DNA of 64,000 nucleotides from Methylomonas sp. 11b (GTDB taxonomy: Bacteria > Pseudomonadota > Gammaproteobacteria > Methylococcales > Methylomonadaceae). The notes beneath the pieces are model-generated. The model was not told the DNA's origin. It did not search any database and saw only the letters and a program-made list of their open reading frames with translations. Location: contig NZ_KI911557.1 in the NCBI RefSeq assembly GCF_000515215.1, positions 3,405,741 to 3,469,740 of the forward strand, in the 5' to 3' direction. Below, one piece after another: positions 9,349-17,271 of the stretch; the first letter of the stretch is position 1, and each line of letters begins with the position of its first letter. Position numbers and translations under genes: made by a program.

Positions 9349-10563
9349 ATGAAATCTCAATCTAGTTTCAACCGCTGCCTCCAATTGCTTTCCGCGCTGG
9401 TGCTGACCTTGCCGGGCAGCGTCGCCTTCGCCCAAGACCAACCGTTGCTCATCGCGGCAGCGCGGGTTTTCGATGGCTATAGGCTCCGAAACGATGCAGC
9501 GGTGCTGATCAGCGAAGGCAAGGTTGCCAGGATAGACGACCGGGAAGCCTTTAACGATAGCGATGCGCCCCGGCTCGATCTCGGCGATGCAACCCTACTG
9601 CCCGGTTTTATCGAGTTGCACGCGCATTTAAGCTATCAACATGTCCCGGCCGATACCGTGTTGCGCCATGGCATCACCACGGTGCGCGATGTCGGCGGGC
9701 CTCTGCATCCACCCTATGGCGGCGACGGCAGTTTAAGGCTGATGACGTCTGGGCCGATTTTAACCGCGCCGGCAGGCTATCCGATACCGAATCTGGGCGA
9801 ATCCGATATTGCCTTGCCGGTAGCCGATGCCCAGCAAGCTCGGCAAGCGGTGCAGAAGTTGGTAGCCGGCGGCGCAGTCGTGATCAAAGTGGCGTTGGAG
9901 CCGGGTGGCGAAGCAGGCGCGCCCTGGTCTGGCGGGCACGCTCACGCTCACTCCCAACACTCGCACACCAACACGCACGATAAGCCTCGTAGCTGGCCGA
10001 TGTTATCTCCGGTTGTGTTGACGGCCATCGTCGACGAAGCGCATCAATTGGGTCGTCGGGTGGCGGCGCATCTTGCCGAGTCTAAAGGCGCACAATTGGC
10101 CTTGGATGCCGGCGTCGACGAATGGGCGCACGAGCCCTGCAACACATTGCCGGATGCGCAATTGCAGCGAGCCGTGGCACAGCATGTCAGAATCGTCAGT
10201 ACCATCGATACCCTGTCCAAATGTCCGGGCGTGAGCAGCAATGTCAAACGCTTAGCCGAGTTGGGAGCGGAGTTTTTGTATGGCGCGGAAATCGCGCATC
10301 CCGACATTCCCTGGGGCATAGACGGCCAGGAATTGCTGTACCTGCAACATCTGGCGGGCATGGCGCCGTTGGATGTGATGCGGACCGCAACCTCCAAAGC
10401 CGGTCAGTATCTGAATATACCTCTACTGGGCACTCTGCTGCCCGGCGCACCCGCCGACCTGATCGCGGTAAAAGGTGATCCGACGCAAAAGCTTAAATTG
10501 TTGGAATACCCTGATTTGGTGATGTCCGGTGGCAAGCTGATAATCAATTACTTCGGAAATTGA
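9349..10563 (+). CDS. Exported amidohydrolase with His-rich loop
   Basis: A 404-residue metal-dependent hydrolase of the amidohydrolase superfamily (imidazolonepropionase-like branch). Residues 1-29 form a signal peptide ending AFAQ, so it acts in the periplasm. The metal-site pattern is visible: H91-x-H93 in ELHAHLSY, K180 (the candidate carboxylated Lys), H241 and H261. Where the family usually has GTD, this protein has GAE (E314), so the last catalytic Asp appears replaced by Glu. Residues 197-210 hold seven His in fourteen residues, an insert not needed for the fold and suggestive of metal binding. It follows a TonB receptor and precedes two permeases. The substrate is unknown. Confidence 0.82.
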   Translation: MKSQSSFNRCLQLLSALVLTLPGSVAFAQDQPLLIAAARVFDGYRLRNDAAVLISEGKVARIDDREAFNDSDAPRLDLGDATLLPGFIELHAHLSYQHVPADTVLRHGITTVRDVGGPLHPPYGGDGSLRLMTSGPILTAPAGYPIPNLGESDIALPVADAQQARQAVQKLVAGGAVVIKVALEPGGEAGAPWSGGHAHAHSQHSHTNTHDKPRSWPMLSPVVLTAIVDEAHQLGRRVAAHLAESKGAQLALDAGVDEWAHEPCNTLPDAQLQRAVAQHVRIVSTIDTLSKCPGVSSNVKRLAELGAEFLYGAEIAHPDIPWGIDGQELLYLQHLAGMAPLDVMRTATSKAGQYLNIPLLGTLLPGAPADLIAVKGDPTQKLKLLEYPDLVMSGGKLIINYFGN

Positions 10564-10713
10564 TCGGTTCCGGTTCTATAGGGGCTGCGCTCAGCTTCTG
10601 GAAAACCTAAGCTCAAGGTTCTAATCTCGCTGTCTATGGAGCGCTTGCGTTTTAGCTGGGTATTTGTTGGCGGTTCCGGCTAAACTGCCAAGTAAGCTTG
10701 TTACCCAATCGCC

Positions 10714-11919
10714 ATGCTCAGTAAAGACTTACTCCTTCAGGCCGGCAAAGCCATCCGGACTCAACCCCTACGCGCCGCGCTGATAATTTTGGCGATGAGC
10801 ATAGGCGTGGCTGCCGTGAACGTGTTGACCGCATTGGGCGATAGTGCCCGCAATTATGTAGTCCACGAATTCGAGTCGTTGGGCACGCATCTGGTCATCG
10901 TCCTGCCCGGCCGCACCGAAACCACCGGCGGCCACCCACCCCTATTTGGCGAAACGCCGCGCGATTTGACGTTGGACGATGCTGCCGCCTTGTTCCGCAG
11001 CCGGCACGTCGCGGCCATTGCGCCGGTCAGCATCGGCTCGGCGCCGGTGTCGGTCGGCGGTCTGGAGCGGGAAACCAATGTGATGGGTTCTACGCGCGCT
11101 TTGCTGCGCGTGCGGCACTTGACGATGGCCCAAGGCCAATTTTTGCCGGAAGCCGACGCCGATAAGGAAATTTCGGTGTGCGTGATCGGCAAAACCATCA
11201 GTGAGGAATTGTTTGCGCACCAGCAAGCGGTGGGGCAGTGGCTGCGCATCAACGACCGCCGGTTTCGAGTGATTGGCGTGTTAGCCAAGGAAGGCCAATC
11301 GATAGGCACCGGTTTTGACGAATTAATCATCGTGCCGGTGGCGTCCGCGCAAGCCTTGTTCGACAGCCATTCCTTGTTTCGGATTTTAATTGAGGCGCAT
11401 TCGGAAGCAGCCATGTACAAGGCCGTTGACGAGGTCCGCAACATCATCAAATTACGCCACGAAGGCGAGGACGATGTGACGGTGATTACCCAGGACAGCG
11501 TGGTGAATACCTTCGACAAAATCCTGACCGCGTTGACTTTTACCGTGGCCGGTATTGCAGCGGTCAGTCTGGCGGTGGCGGGCGTGTTGGTGATGAATGT
11601 GATGCTGGTCAGCGTTAGCCAACGCACCGCGGAAATTGGTTTGCTGAAAGCCTTGGGCGCCACCCAAGGCCAGTTGCAACGCTGGTTTTTATGCGAAGCG
11701 GCCCTGCTATCCCTGGCTGGCGCAGTGGTCGGTAGCGTGATAGGCCAGTTCGGTATCTTGGTATTGCAATGGCTGTATCCTAATTTTCCGGTCGCTTTGC
11801 CGCTTTGGGCCCGATTGTCCGCCTTGGCGGTGGCGCTGGTCACCGGTTTGATTTTCGGGGTAATGCCGGCCCGCAAGGCGGCGCGGCTGGACCCGGTCGC
11901 GGCTTTGGCGAGGCGCTAA
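10714..11919 (+). CDS. MacB/FtsX-type ABC permease, first of a pair
   Basis: A 401-residue permease with the MacB core plan: an N-terminal helix (about 22-44), a periplasmic domain of roughly 220 residues, and three C-terminal helices with the family blocks RTAEIGLLKALGATQGQL and FGVMPARKAARLDPVAAL. It has no ATPase domain, so it needs a separate ABC subunit. Its stop is one base before the next permease start, so the two are almost certainly cotranscribed and may form a heterodimer. The ATPase at 2772-3443 is the only candidate partner in the window. Confidence 0.88.
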   Translation: MLSKDLLLQAGKAIRTQPLRAALIILAMSIGVAAVNVLTALGDSARNYVVHEFESLGTHLVIVLPGRTETTGGHPPLFGETPRDLTLDDAAALFRSRHVAAIAPVSIGSAPVSVGGLERETNVMGSTRALLRVRHLTMAQGQFLPEADADKEISVCVIGKTISEELFAHQQAVGQWLRINDRRFRVIGVLAKEGQSIGTGFDELIIVPVASAQALFDSHSLFRILIEAHSEAAMYKAVDEVRNIIKLRHEGEDDVTVITQDSVVNTFDKILTALTFTVAGIAAVSLAVAGVLVMNVMLVSVSQRTAEIGLLKALGATQGQLQRWFLCEAALLSLAGAVVGSVIGQFGILVLQWLYPNFPVALPLWARLSALAVALVTGLIFGVMPARKAARLDPVAALARR

Positions 11920-11920
11920 G

Positions 11921-13120
11921 ATGAATTGGCTGGATTTATCCAAACTGGGGCTGCGCAGCATTAGTAGTCATAAACAACGCTCTTTACTCACCGCGTTGGG
12001 TTTGATTATCGGCATCGCCGCCGTGGTGATTTTGACCTCGATAGGTCGGGGCATTCATAGTTTCGTGTTGGCGGAATTTACCCAGTTCGGTACGCATCTG
12101 ATCGCGGTTTATCCCGGTAAAACCACTACCTTCGGGTTGTCCGGCGCCACCATCAGCACGGTGCGGCCTTTATCCACCGCCGATGCTGCCAGTCTGGAAA
12201 ATCTGGATCATGTGTTGGCGGCGATGCCTATGGTACAAGGCAATGCCCGGATCGAGGCCGGCGCTAAACAGCGCCGGGCCAATGTGTTTGGTGTCGGTGC
12301 CGCGTTGCCGCAGGTATGGCAGTTGAAAGTCGATAGCGGCCGCTTTCTGCCCAATGATGGCCTGGATAATCCGCGCGCTTTCGCGGTGCTGGGCAGTAAG
12401 ATGCGCACCGAATTATTTGCTAACGCTAGCCCCTTGGGGCAGCGCATCCGTATCGGCAGTGACCGGTTTCGGGTGATCGGCGTGATGCAGGCCAAAGGTC
12501 AGATGTTGGGGTTTGACCTGGACGACACGGTGTTCATCGCCAGCGGCAAGGCCATGGAGATGTTCGATCGGCAAAGTTTGATGGAAATCGATCTGCTATA
12601 CAGCAGCGAGACCAGTGCGGAAACGGTGGAGCAAGCCATCAAACGCCGCTTGATCGCCAGACACGGTGCTGAAGATTTTACGATTGTTACCCAGAACCAG
12701 ATGCTGGAAAAAATGGATTCGGTATTGAGTGTCTTGACCTTGGCGGTGGCGGCGCTGGGTAGTATCTCGCTGCTGGTGGGCTCGGTAGGCATTCTCACTA
12801 TCATGACCATTGCGGTATCGGAACGGGTGTCGGAGATAGGTTTGTTGCGGGCCATCGGCGCCGAGCGCGGGATGGTGTTCAACTTGTTTCTCGGTGAAGC
12901 GATGTTGCTGAGTTTGGTCGGCGGGGCTGGAGGTGTTTTGTTGGGCGTGGCGCTGGTAAAGCTCGCCGCCGCTTTTGTTCCCGCGCTACCGGTGCAATTG
13001 GCCTGGAATTACATCGTTGCCGCCTTTGCGATTTCCTTGTTTATCGGCATCGCGGCAGGCGTGGTGCCGGCCATCAAGGCCGCTAGATTGAATCCGCTGG
13101 AAGCTTTACGGGCCGAGTGA
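11921..13120 (+). CDS. MacB/FtsX-type ABC permease, second of a pair
   Basis: A 399-residue paralogue of the preceding permease with the same layout: helix 1 near residues 20-45, a periplasmic MacB-PCD domain, then three helices. The C-terminal hallmark blocks are RVSEIGLLRAIGAERGMVF and AGVVPAIKAARLNPLEAL. Only one base separates it from the first permease. Such proteins usually work mechanically on periplasmic adaptors or lipoproteins rather than forming a classic import channel. Paired with the distant adaptor and ATPase it could make a complete MacAB- or LolCDE-like machine; that link is inference. Confidence 0.88.
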   Translation: MNWLDLSKLGLRSISSHKQRSLLTALGLIIGIAAVVILTSIGRGIHSFVLAEFTQFGTHLIAVYPGKTTTFGLSGATISTVRPLSTADAASLENLDHVLAAMPMVQGNARIEAGAKQRRANVFGVGAALPQVWQLKVDSGRFLPNDGLDNPRAFAVLGSKMRTELFANASPLGQRIRIGSDRFRVIGVMQAKGQMLGFDLDDTVFIASGKAMEMFDRQSLMEIDLLYSSETSAETVEQAIKRRLIARHGAEDFTIVTQNQMLEKMDSVLSVLTLAVAALGSISLLVGSVGILTIMTIAVSERVSEIGLLRAIGAERGMVFNLFLGEAMLLSLVGGAGGVLLGVALVKLAAAFVPALPVQLAWNYIVAAFAISLFIGIAAGVVPAIKAARLNPLEALRAE

Positions 13121-13257
13121 TCTGCATAATGTCCATCCCCACTGTAAAAAAATGATGGTTATCGGGGCGTCTGTCAGCTTGGCGAATGGATTCGGCCAAG
13201 TCGGATTCTGGGCTATGCTTATCAGCATTTGTAGCCAATGTTTTTCAAGAGGCCTTT

Positions 13258-13533
13258 ATGCTGAATATTAGTAATTATTACGAGCGATTGGTGATAGACC
13301 GGCTTTGGAAGCTTGCTGAGCAGGCCGACGAGCCATTCAGTCAAGCATTTCAGGAAGACGTGGCTTGTCTGGCGCTGAATAAATTACCGCCGTGTTATGT
13401 GCGGAACACCATCGATAAAGGTATTAATGTCAGCGAGCAGCAATATCAGGAGATGGCCGGTGCTGTCGATATGGCGGTGGAGCAGGCGATACAGCAGGTT
13501 TTGCGCCGGCCGCGCGAGCACCGGAATGATTGA
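13258..13533 (+). CDS. ComFB-like late competence family protein
   Basis: A 91-residue protein that fits the ComFB family. It opens with ISNYYERLVIDRLWKLAEQ, matching the family's N-terminal NYxExLV block, and continues with EDVACLALNKLPPCYV, close to the family hallmark ALNRLPPxYV. The ATG at 13258, preceded by AAGAGG, gives the normal family length; an upstream start at 13186 would add a non-conserved leader. Proteins of this family occur outside competence operons, and some cyanobacterial members bind cyclic di-nucleotides. There are no competence genes nearby. A diguanylate cyclase gene lies 2 kb away. Confidence 0.72.
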   Translation: MLNISNYYERLVIDRLWKLAEQADEPFSQAFQEDVACLALNKLPPCYVRNTIDKGINVSEQQYQEMAGAVDMAVEQAIQQVLRRPREHRND

Positions 13534-13575
13534 GTTTTTGCCATTAGCCACTGAATCCGCCGATTCTGTAAAACC

Positions 13576-13779
13576 ATGAAAAACGCTTTGATTTTTTTAC
13601 TAGTGGCTTGCGGTTTGCAGGCTTGCGACTCGGCTCCGGCCGATAAACCCAACCCGCCTAAAGCAGTCCAGCCGCCGCTTGTGGATGCAATCAAGCAGCC
13701 CATGGATCAGGCCCGGGACGCGGAAAAGCAGATTCTTGAAAGTGCGGACCGGCAGAAACGGCAGGCAGATGAGATGTAA
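13576..13779 (+). CDS. Small putative lipoprotein
   Basis: A 67-residue protein with a lipoprotein signal: MKNALIFLLVACGLQAC, cleavage before Cys17 at a LQAC lipobox. The mature part is short and charged, with a proline-rich stretch and then a helical heptad-like tail (DQARDAEKQILESADRQKRQ). It begins 42 bases after the ComFB-like gene and may share its transcript. I recognise no family; the plan resembles small helical lipoproteins of unknown function. Confidence 0.6.
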   Translation: MKNALIFLLVACGLQACDSAPADKPNPPKAVQPPLVDAIKQPMDQARDAEKQILESADRQKRQADEM

Positions 13780-13861
13780 GGTGGGCAGAGATTCGATAAG
13801 CGATGTTATTGAATCTCCGCCGCCAGTACCCTGCCGCTGGCGCGTGCAGGGCGGGTTGGAC

Positions 13862-14557
13862 TTACTTCAGTTTAGGGCAGTCGAGATAGTCAGGGTGCGC
13901 GGAAATAACCACGGCAACGCGGTGACTTTGATCAGCCGTATTATCGGGGCCGTGAGCTTCGCCGATAGCTTTAGAGACCAGTTGCGAGGCTCTGGCACCA
14001 TTTTTAATCAGCAGTTCGCTAACGGATTTAGCCCTTCTTTCTGACAGGGCTTGGTTATAGGCTGGCTTTCCTACTGTGTCGGTGGAAGCTGTTACGGTCG
14101 CTGTGGCATCGGGGTGGTCGTGCAAAAAGTGACCAATGTGGCCGATGGTGTCTTCCTTGGTTTTGAACGGCACGTGGCTACCGGTTTTGAAGTAGGCTAC
14201 GGTTTCATGAATGGTTTCCACGTTGTGGTGATTTTGTGAATGCACCTCGGTTAGCCATTGGCAATACTCTTTTTCCGAGGCCAAAATGTGTGCGGCGGCT
14301 GATTTTGCAGCCTCTTGCGCTTTTAGACTCTCGTCGATGTTCCAGTAGTAATCGTTTTGCCAGTGTTTCAGCACATGGTTGGCCGTTTTTAAGTCTTGTT
14401 CAGCCGCTGAAGCGTGGAGCAAGGCTTGACCGTAATGACCTTTGGATGCGGCATCAATTTCCGCACTAAGTCCCGCTACATCTTTTTTCGGAGTGGAACA
14501 GGCGGTCAGCGAGAGGGCCAGAACGGCAAGCGGGATGTATACGTATTTTTTTTTCAT
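13862..14557 (-). CDS. OmpA-family lipoprotein
   Basis: A 231-residue lipoprotein with signal peptide and lipobox LTAC (Cys20). Residues about 25-110 are helical, and 130-220 form an OmpA-like peptidoglycan-binding domain, recognisable by HDHPDATATVTASTDTVG and YNQALSERRAKSVSELL. It probably anchors the envelope to peptidoglycan. The terminal block reads SHRVAVVISA, a looser match than the usual NRRVE. It is cotranscribed from the same strand as, and 35 bases downstream of, the exosortase-associated gene. The domain begins unusually late after a charged helical linker. Confidence 0.85.
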   Translation of the reverse strand: MKKKYVYIPLAVLALSLTACSTPKKDVAGLSAEIDAASKGHYGQALLHASAAEQDLKTANHVLKHWQNDYYWNIDESLKAQEAAKSAAAHILASEKEYCQWLTEVHSQNHHNVETIHETVAYFKTGSHVPFKTKEDTIGHIGHFLHDHPDATATVTASTDTVGKPAYNQALSERRAKSVSELLIKNGARASQLVSKAIGEAHGPDNTADQSHRVAVVISAHPDYLDCPKLK

Positions 14558-14592
14558 GATCTTATCCTCTAAATCGAGCGGTATCGTCCGCG

Positions 14593-15030
14593 TTACTTGC
14601 CATGATCCAGCGTGTCGGAATAGCCGTGATCCAGCGGGCCGAAATGCGTCCAGTAGCCGGGGAAATGCAGGCCGAAGTAACGGGTATCCTCGCTAAAACG
14701 GTCCCAGACGTATGGCGGAGAGATAAATTCATCGGTGGGTATCGGCGAGGTAATCAGTTCCGCCACGCCTATCACAGTGCGGCTGACGGTGTGCGCCACG
14801 CCACGTAGCACGCCCCAAGTCGAGCCAAGCAGGAAGTTTTGGTCGTGAGTAATGTTAGTCACGTTTTTAGGGATTTCGATAAAACTGAAGGCGGTGTTAG
14901 CAAAGCCTTGGCTAACTCTGGAAGTGAAACCCGCCAAATAACCCGTATGGTTTTCGTCCGCAATTGCCGTTTGGCTTGCTAACAATGCACCTGACAGCAA
15001 ACAGGTGGTGAGGAATTTATTTTTATTCAT
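14593..15030 (-). CDS. Exosortase system-associated protein, TIGR04073-like
   Basis: A 145-residue exported protein with a clear signal peptide cleaved near AIA/DEN. The mature part has the TIGR04073-type layout: a small amphipathic stretch (RVSQGFANTAFSFIEIPKNV), a glycine-rich hydrophobic block (GVLRGVAHTVSRTVIGVAELIT), then SPIPTDEFISPPYVWD. This family occurs in genomes that sort PEP-CTERM proteins by exosortase. Two PEP-CTERM proteins are encoded at 31.1-32.9 kb, which supports the reading. Its molecular role is not established. It lies upstream of the OmpA-type lipoprotein gene on the same strand. Confidence 0.72.
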   Translation of the reverse strand: MNKNKFLTTCLLSGALLASQTAIADENHTGYLAGFTSRVSQGFANTAFSFIEIPKNVTNITHDQNFLLGSTWGVLRGVAHTVSRTVIGVAELITSPIPTDEFISPPYVWDRFSEDTRYFGLHFPGYWTHFGPLDHGYSDTLDHGK

Positions 15031-15191
15031 GTTGGATACTCCCGTGGTGTTACAAATTTGATTCTACTGACGTGCTAAGCATAGCAGCAGAACGCCGAAA
15101 ACACTGGAAGTTGGACAGTAACGCACGGCGCGGATAAATGCAAATACCTTATGAGGCTTGGTGTTTGTATTGCCAGGTTGGCAGGCCAAAG

Positions 15192-16106
15192 TTATCGGGC
15201 GTCGATTTCTACGCGATTGCGGCCGTTTTTCTTAGCGCGGTAAAGTGCGTCGTCGGCAGCTTGAATAATCGCTTCCAGGGAGGTGTCGGCCATTATCCTG
15301 CACGAGCAGACGCCAATCGAAATGGTGGTAGGTATGTGCTTATTTTGGTATTGAAACGTATGCTGCATCACCGTATGTCTGATGCGTTCCGCCAAGGCGG
15401 CTGCGGCATCGCTGGATATTTCCCGCAATAACATGATGAATTCTTCGCCGCCGTAACGGGCCAGAAAATCCTCCTGACGCATTTCCGCATTCAGGATTTT
15501 CGCCAATTCTTTAAGGACCTGATCGCCGGCGAGGTGGCCGAAATTGTCGTTGGTGCGCTTGAAATGGTCGGCGTCGCACATCATCACCGTCAATCGGGTT
15601 TCGTTACGTTTACAAAAAGACAATTCTTGTTGCGCGCGCAGCATGAAGGCGTTGCGGTTAAGGATGTTGGTCATCGCATCCAGATTCGCTGCCGCGTAAA
15701 GCGCCTGTTCGGATTTGGCTTCGTTGAAGCGTTTGTAATCGATTTTAAGGTAGGTGTCGCCCAACAGGATTCTGTCGAGTAATTCGAGTTTATGTTTTGC
15801 GACGCGCCTGCCGTTGACGTAAGTGCCGTTGGTGGAGTTTAAGTCTTCGAGCAGGATATGCTGGCTTTGAACCCAAAGCCTGCCGTGGCGCCGGGAGACC
15901 TTAGGATCGGGAATCAGAATATCCACGGACGGTTCGCGGCCCAACACATGCTGATGATTGAGTAATTTGAATTGCTTGCCTTGTTCGCTACCGGATAAAA
16001 CCACCAAATACGGCTCGAGCTCCGAAAGGTCGCGGCCGTTTTCGGATAGTTTGCCGACTAAGGTGTTGGACAAGATTACCTGGGTTTTGTCAGGAGGCGT
16101 GGTCAT
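15192..16106 (-). CDS. FHA-GGDEF diguanylate cyclase
   Basis: A 304-residue cytoplasmic protein joining an FHA phosphothreonine-binding domain (about 32-122; GR at 56-57, SRRH at 71-74, STNG at 91-94) to a GGDEF cyclase domain (about 135-302) that makes cyclic di-GMP. The active-site motif is GGEEF (219-223), a functional variant. The inhibitory I-site RQED (210-213) is intact at the standard distance, so product feedback is likely. The start at 16106 has AGGA seven bases upstream; an earlier ATG at 16124 is almost overlapped by its own AGGAG. The FHA domain suggests control by a Ser/Thr kinase, none of which lies in the window. Confidence 0.93.
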   Translation of the reverse strand: MTTPPDKTQVILSNTLVGKLSENGRDLSELEPYLVVLSGSEQGKQFKLLNHQHVLGREPSVDILIPDPKVSRRHGRLWVQSQHILLEDLNSTNGTYVNGRRVAKHKLELLDRILLGDTYLKIDYKRFNEAKSEQALYAAANLDAMTNILNRNAFMLRAQQELSFCKRNETRLTVMMCDADHFKRTNDNFGHLAGDQVLKELAKILNAEMRQEDFLARYGGEEFIMLLREISSDAAAALAERIRHTVMQHTFQYQNKHIPTTISIGVCSCRIMADTSLEAIIQAADDALYRAKKNGRNRVEIDAR

Positions 16107-16328
16107 CGGTTGATTCCTAATCATCTCCTGGCGTGACTAATGAAATAAGCTTTTTCGATTGTTCGACTAACCGGAAGATTATGTGGTCGAGCGGGTAAGG
16201 GCTGTAGGCGCAACCCTACAAAATGTAGTGTCTCAGATAGTCGGACAGCTATCAAGGTTAGCGATGTCGAGCTGAAGGTAGAAAAGCGATTGAGGGTAGT
16301 GTGCGGCGTGGAATGTTGCTCAGCAGTA

Positions 16329-16352
16329 GCCGAAGCGCGGATCCGCTTCGGC
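16329..16352 (-). terminator. Hairpin downstream of speE
   Basis: GCCGAAGCG (16329-16337) and CGCTTCGGC (16344-16352) form a perfect 9-bp stem with a 6-base loop, starting 12 bases past the speE stop. No U-run follows in the minus-strand direction, so it may protect the 3' end rather than terminate. Confidence 0.45.
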
Positions 16353-16363
16353 TCCCTTGTGGT

Positions 16364-17209
16364 TTAAACGAAGGCTTTTTTGAAAAACTCCGGCATTGCC
16401 AAACTGGCTTTGTGAATGTCGCTGTTGTAATAAACAGTTTCGAAGCCCTTGTTGGCGGCGTCCTGTTCGCGGAACGAAGACAGGTTGGTTTTGCTGGCCA
16501 TCGTCGCGCTCCACCAGCCCGAGGGATAAATGCATTGCGGGAAGAACACAGTTTGCTGGTGTTCAAAGCCGGCGGTCCGCATTTCCGCGCGCATTTCTTT
16601 CAGGATTTTCATATGCAGCAAGGCGGATTCGCTTTGTTGCACAACGATGCCGTTCGCGCTCAAGGCTTTATAGCAATCTCTGTAAAAATCGGCGCTGAAT
16701 AAGCCCTCCGCCGGACCGACCGGATCGGTGCTGTCGACGATGATGATGTCCACACTGTTCGGCGCGGCTTCTTTTACCCATTTGATGCCGTCGATGAATT
16801 TCAGGTCGGCGCGCGGATCGTTGTTGGACTCGCACAATTCCGGAAAGTAGATTTCCGCCAAGCGGGTGACGCGCTCGTCGATGTCGATTTGCACAGCTGA
16901 TTCAACGCCGGGATGTTTCAACACTTCGCGCAGGGTGCCGCAGTCGCCGCCGCCGATGATCAACACGTTTTTCGGATTGGGATGAGTAAACAACACCGGG
17001 TGGCTGATCATCTCGTGATAGAAGAAATTATCGCGGGTAGAGACCATGGTGCAGCCGTCGATCACCATCAGGTTGCCGAATTGTTCGGTCTCGTAGATTT
17101 CCAGAAACTGAAATTCGGATTGCTCCTCATGGAGTTTACGGGTGATTTTTAATGAAAAGGCAGTACCGGTAGCGGTTTGCGCTTCGCTGAACCATTGGTC
17201 GTCGAGCAT
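16364..17209 (-). CDS. speE: Spermidine synthase
   Basis: A 281-residue aminopropyltransferase that makes spermidine from putrescine and decarboxylated S-adenosylmethionine. It shows the nucleotide-binding GGGDCG at 86-91, QIDIDERV near 107-114 and the catalytic block DSTDPVGP from D159. The length fits the bacterial family. It is transcribed away from the arginine decarboxylase gene across only 62 bases, so both halves of the polyamine pathway probably share a control region. speD and the agmatine-processing genes are not in the window. Confidence 0.95.
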   Translation of the reverse strand: MLDDQWFSEAQTATGTAFSLKITRKLHEEQSEFQFLEIYETEQFGNLMVIDGCTMVSTRDNFFYHEMISHPVLFTHPNPKNVLIIGGGDCGTLREVLKHPGVESAVQIDIDERVTRLAEIYFPELCESNNDPRADLKFIDGIKWVKEAAPNSVDIIIVDSTDPVGPAEGLFSADFYRDCYKALSANGIVVQQSESALLHMKILKEMRAEMRTAGFEHQQTVFFPQCIYPSGWWSATMASKTNLSSFREQDAANKGFETVYYNSDIHKASLAMPEFFKKAFV

Positions 17210-17271
17210 GATGAAGTCCTGTAAAAAGTCATATAACGTTCATCATTATACTTTAGAATTTCTACCTCTTT

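Noticed and set aside
10854..11876. 340-residue minus-strand open frame inside the first permease gene
   Set aside because: Antisense shadow of a strongly supported MacB-type permease; composition is Arg/Ser/Thr-rich without domain features.
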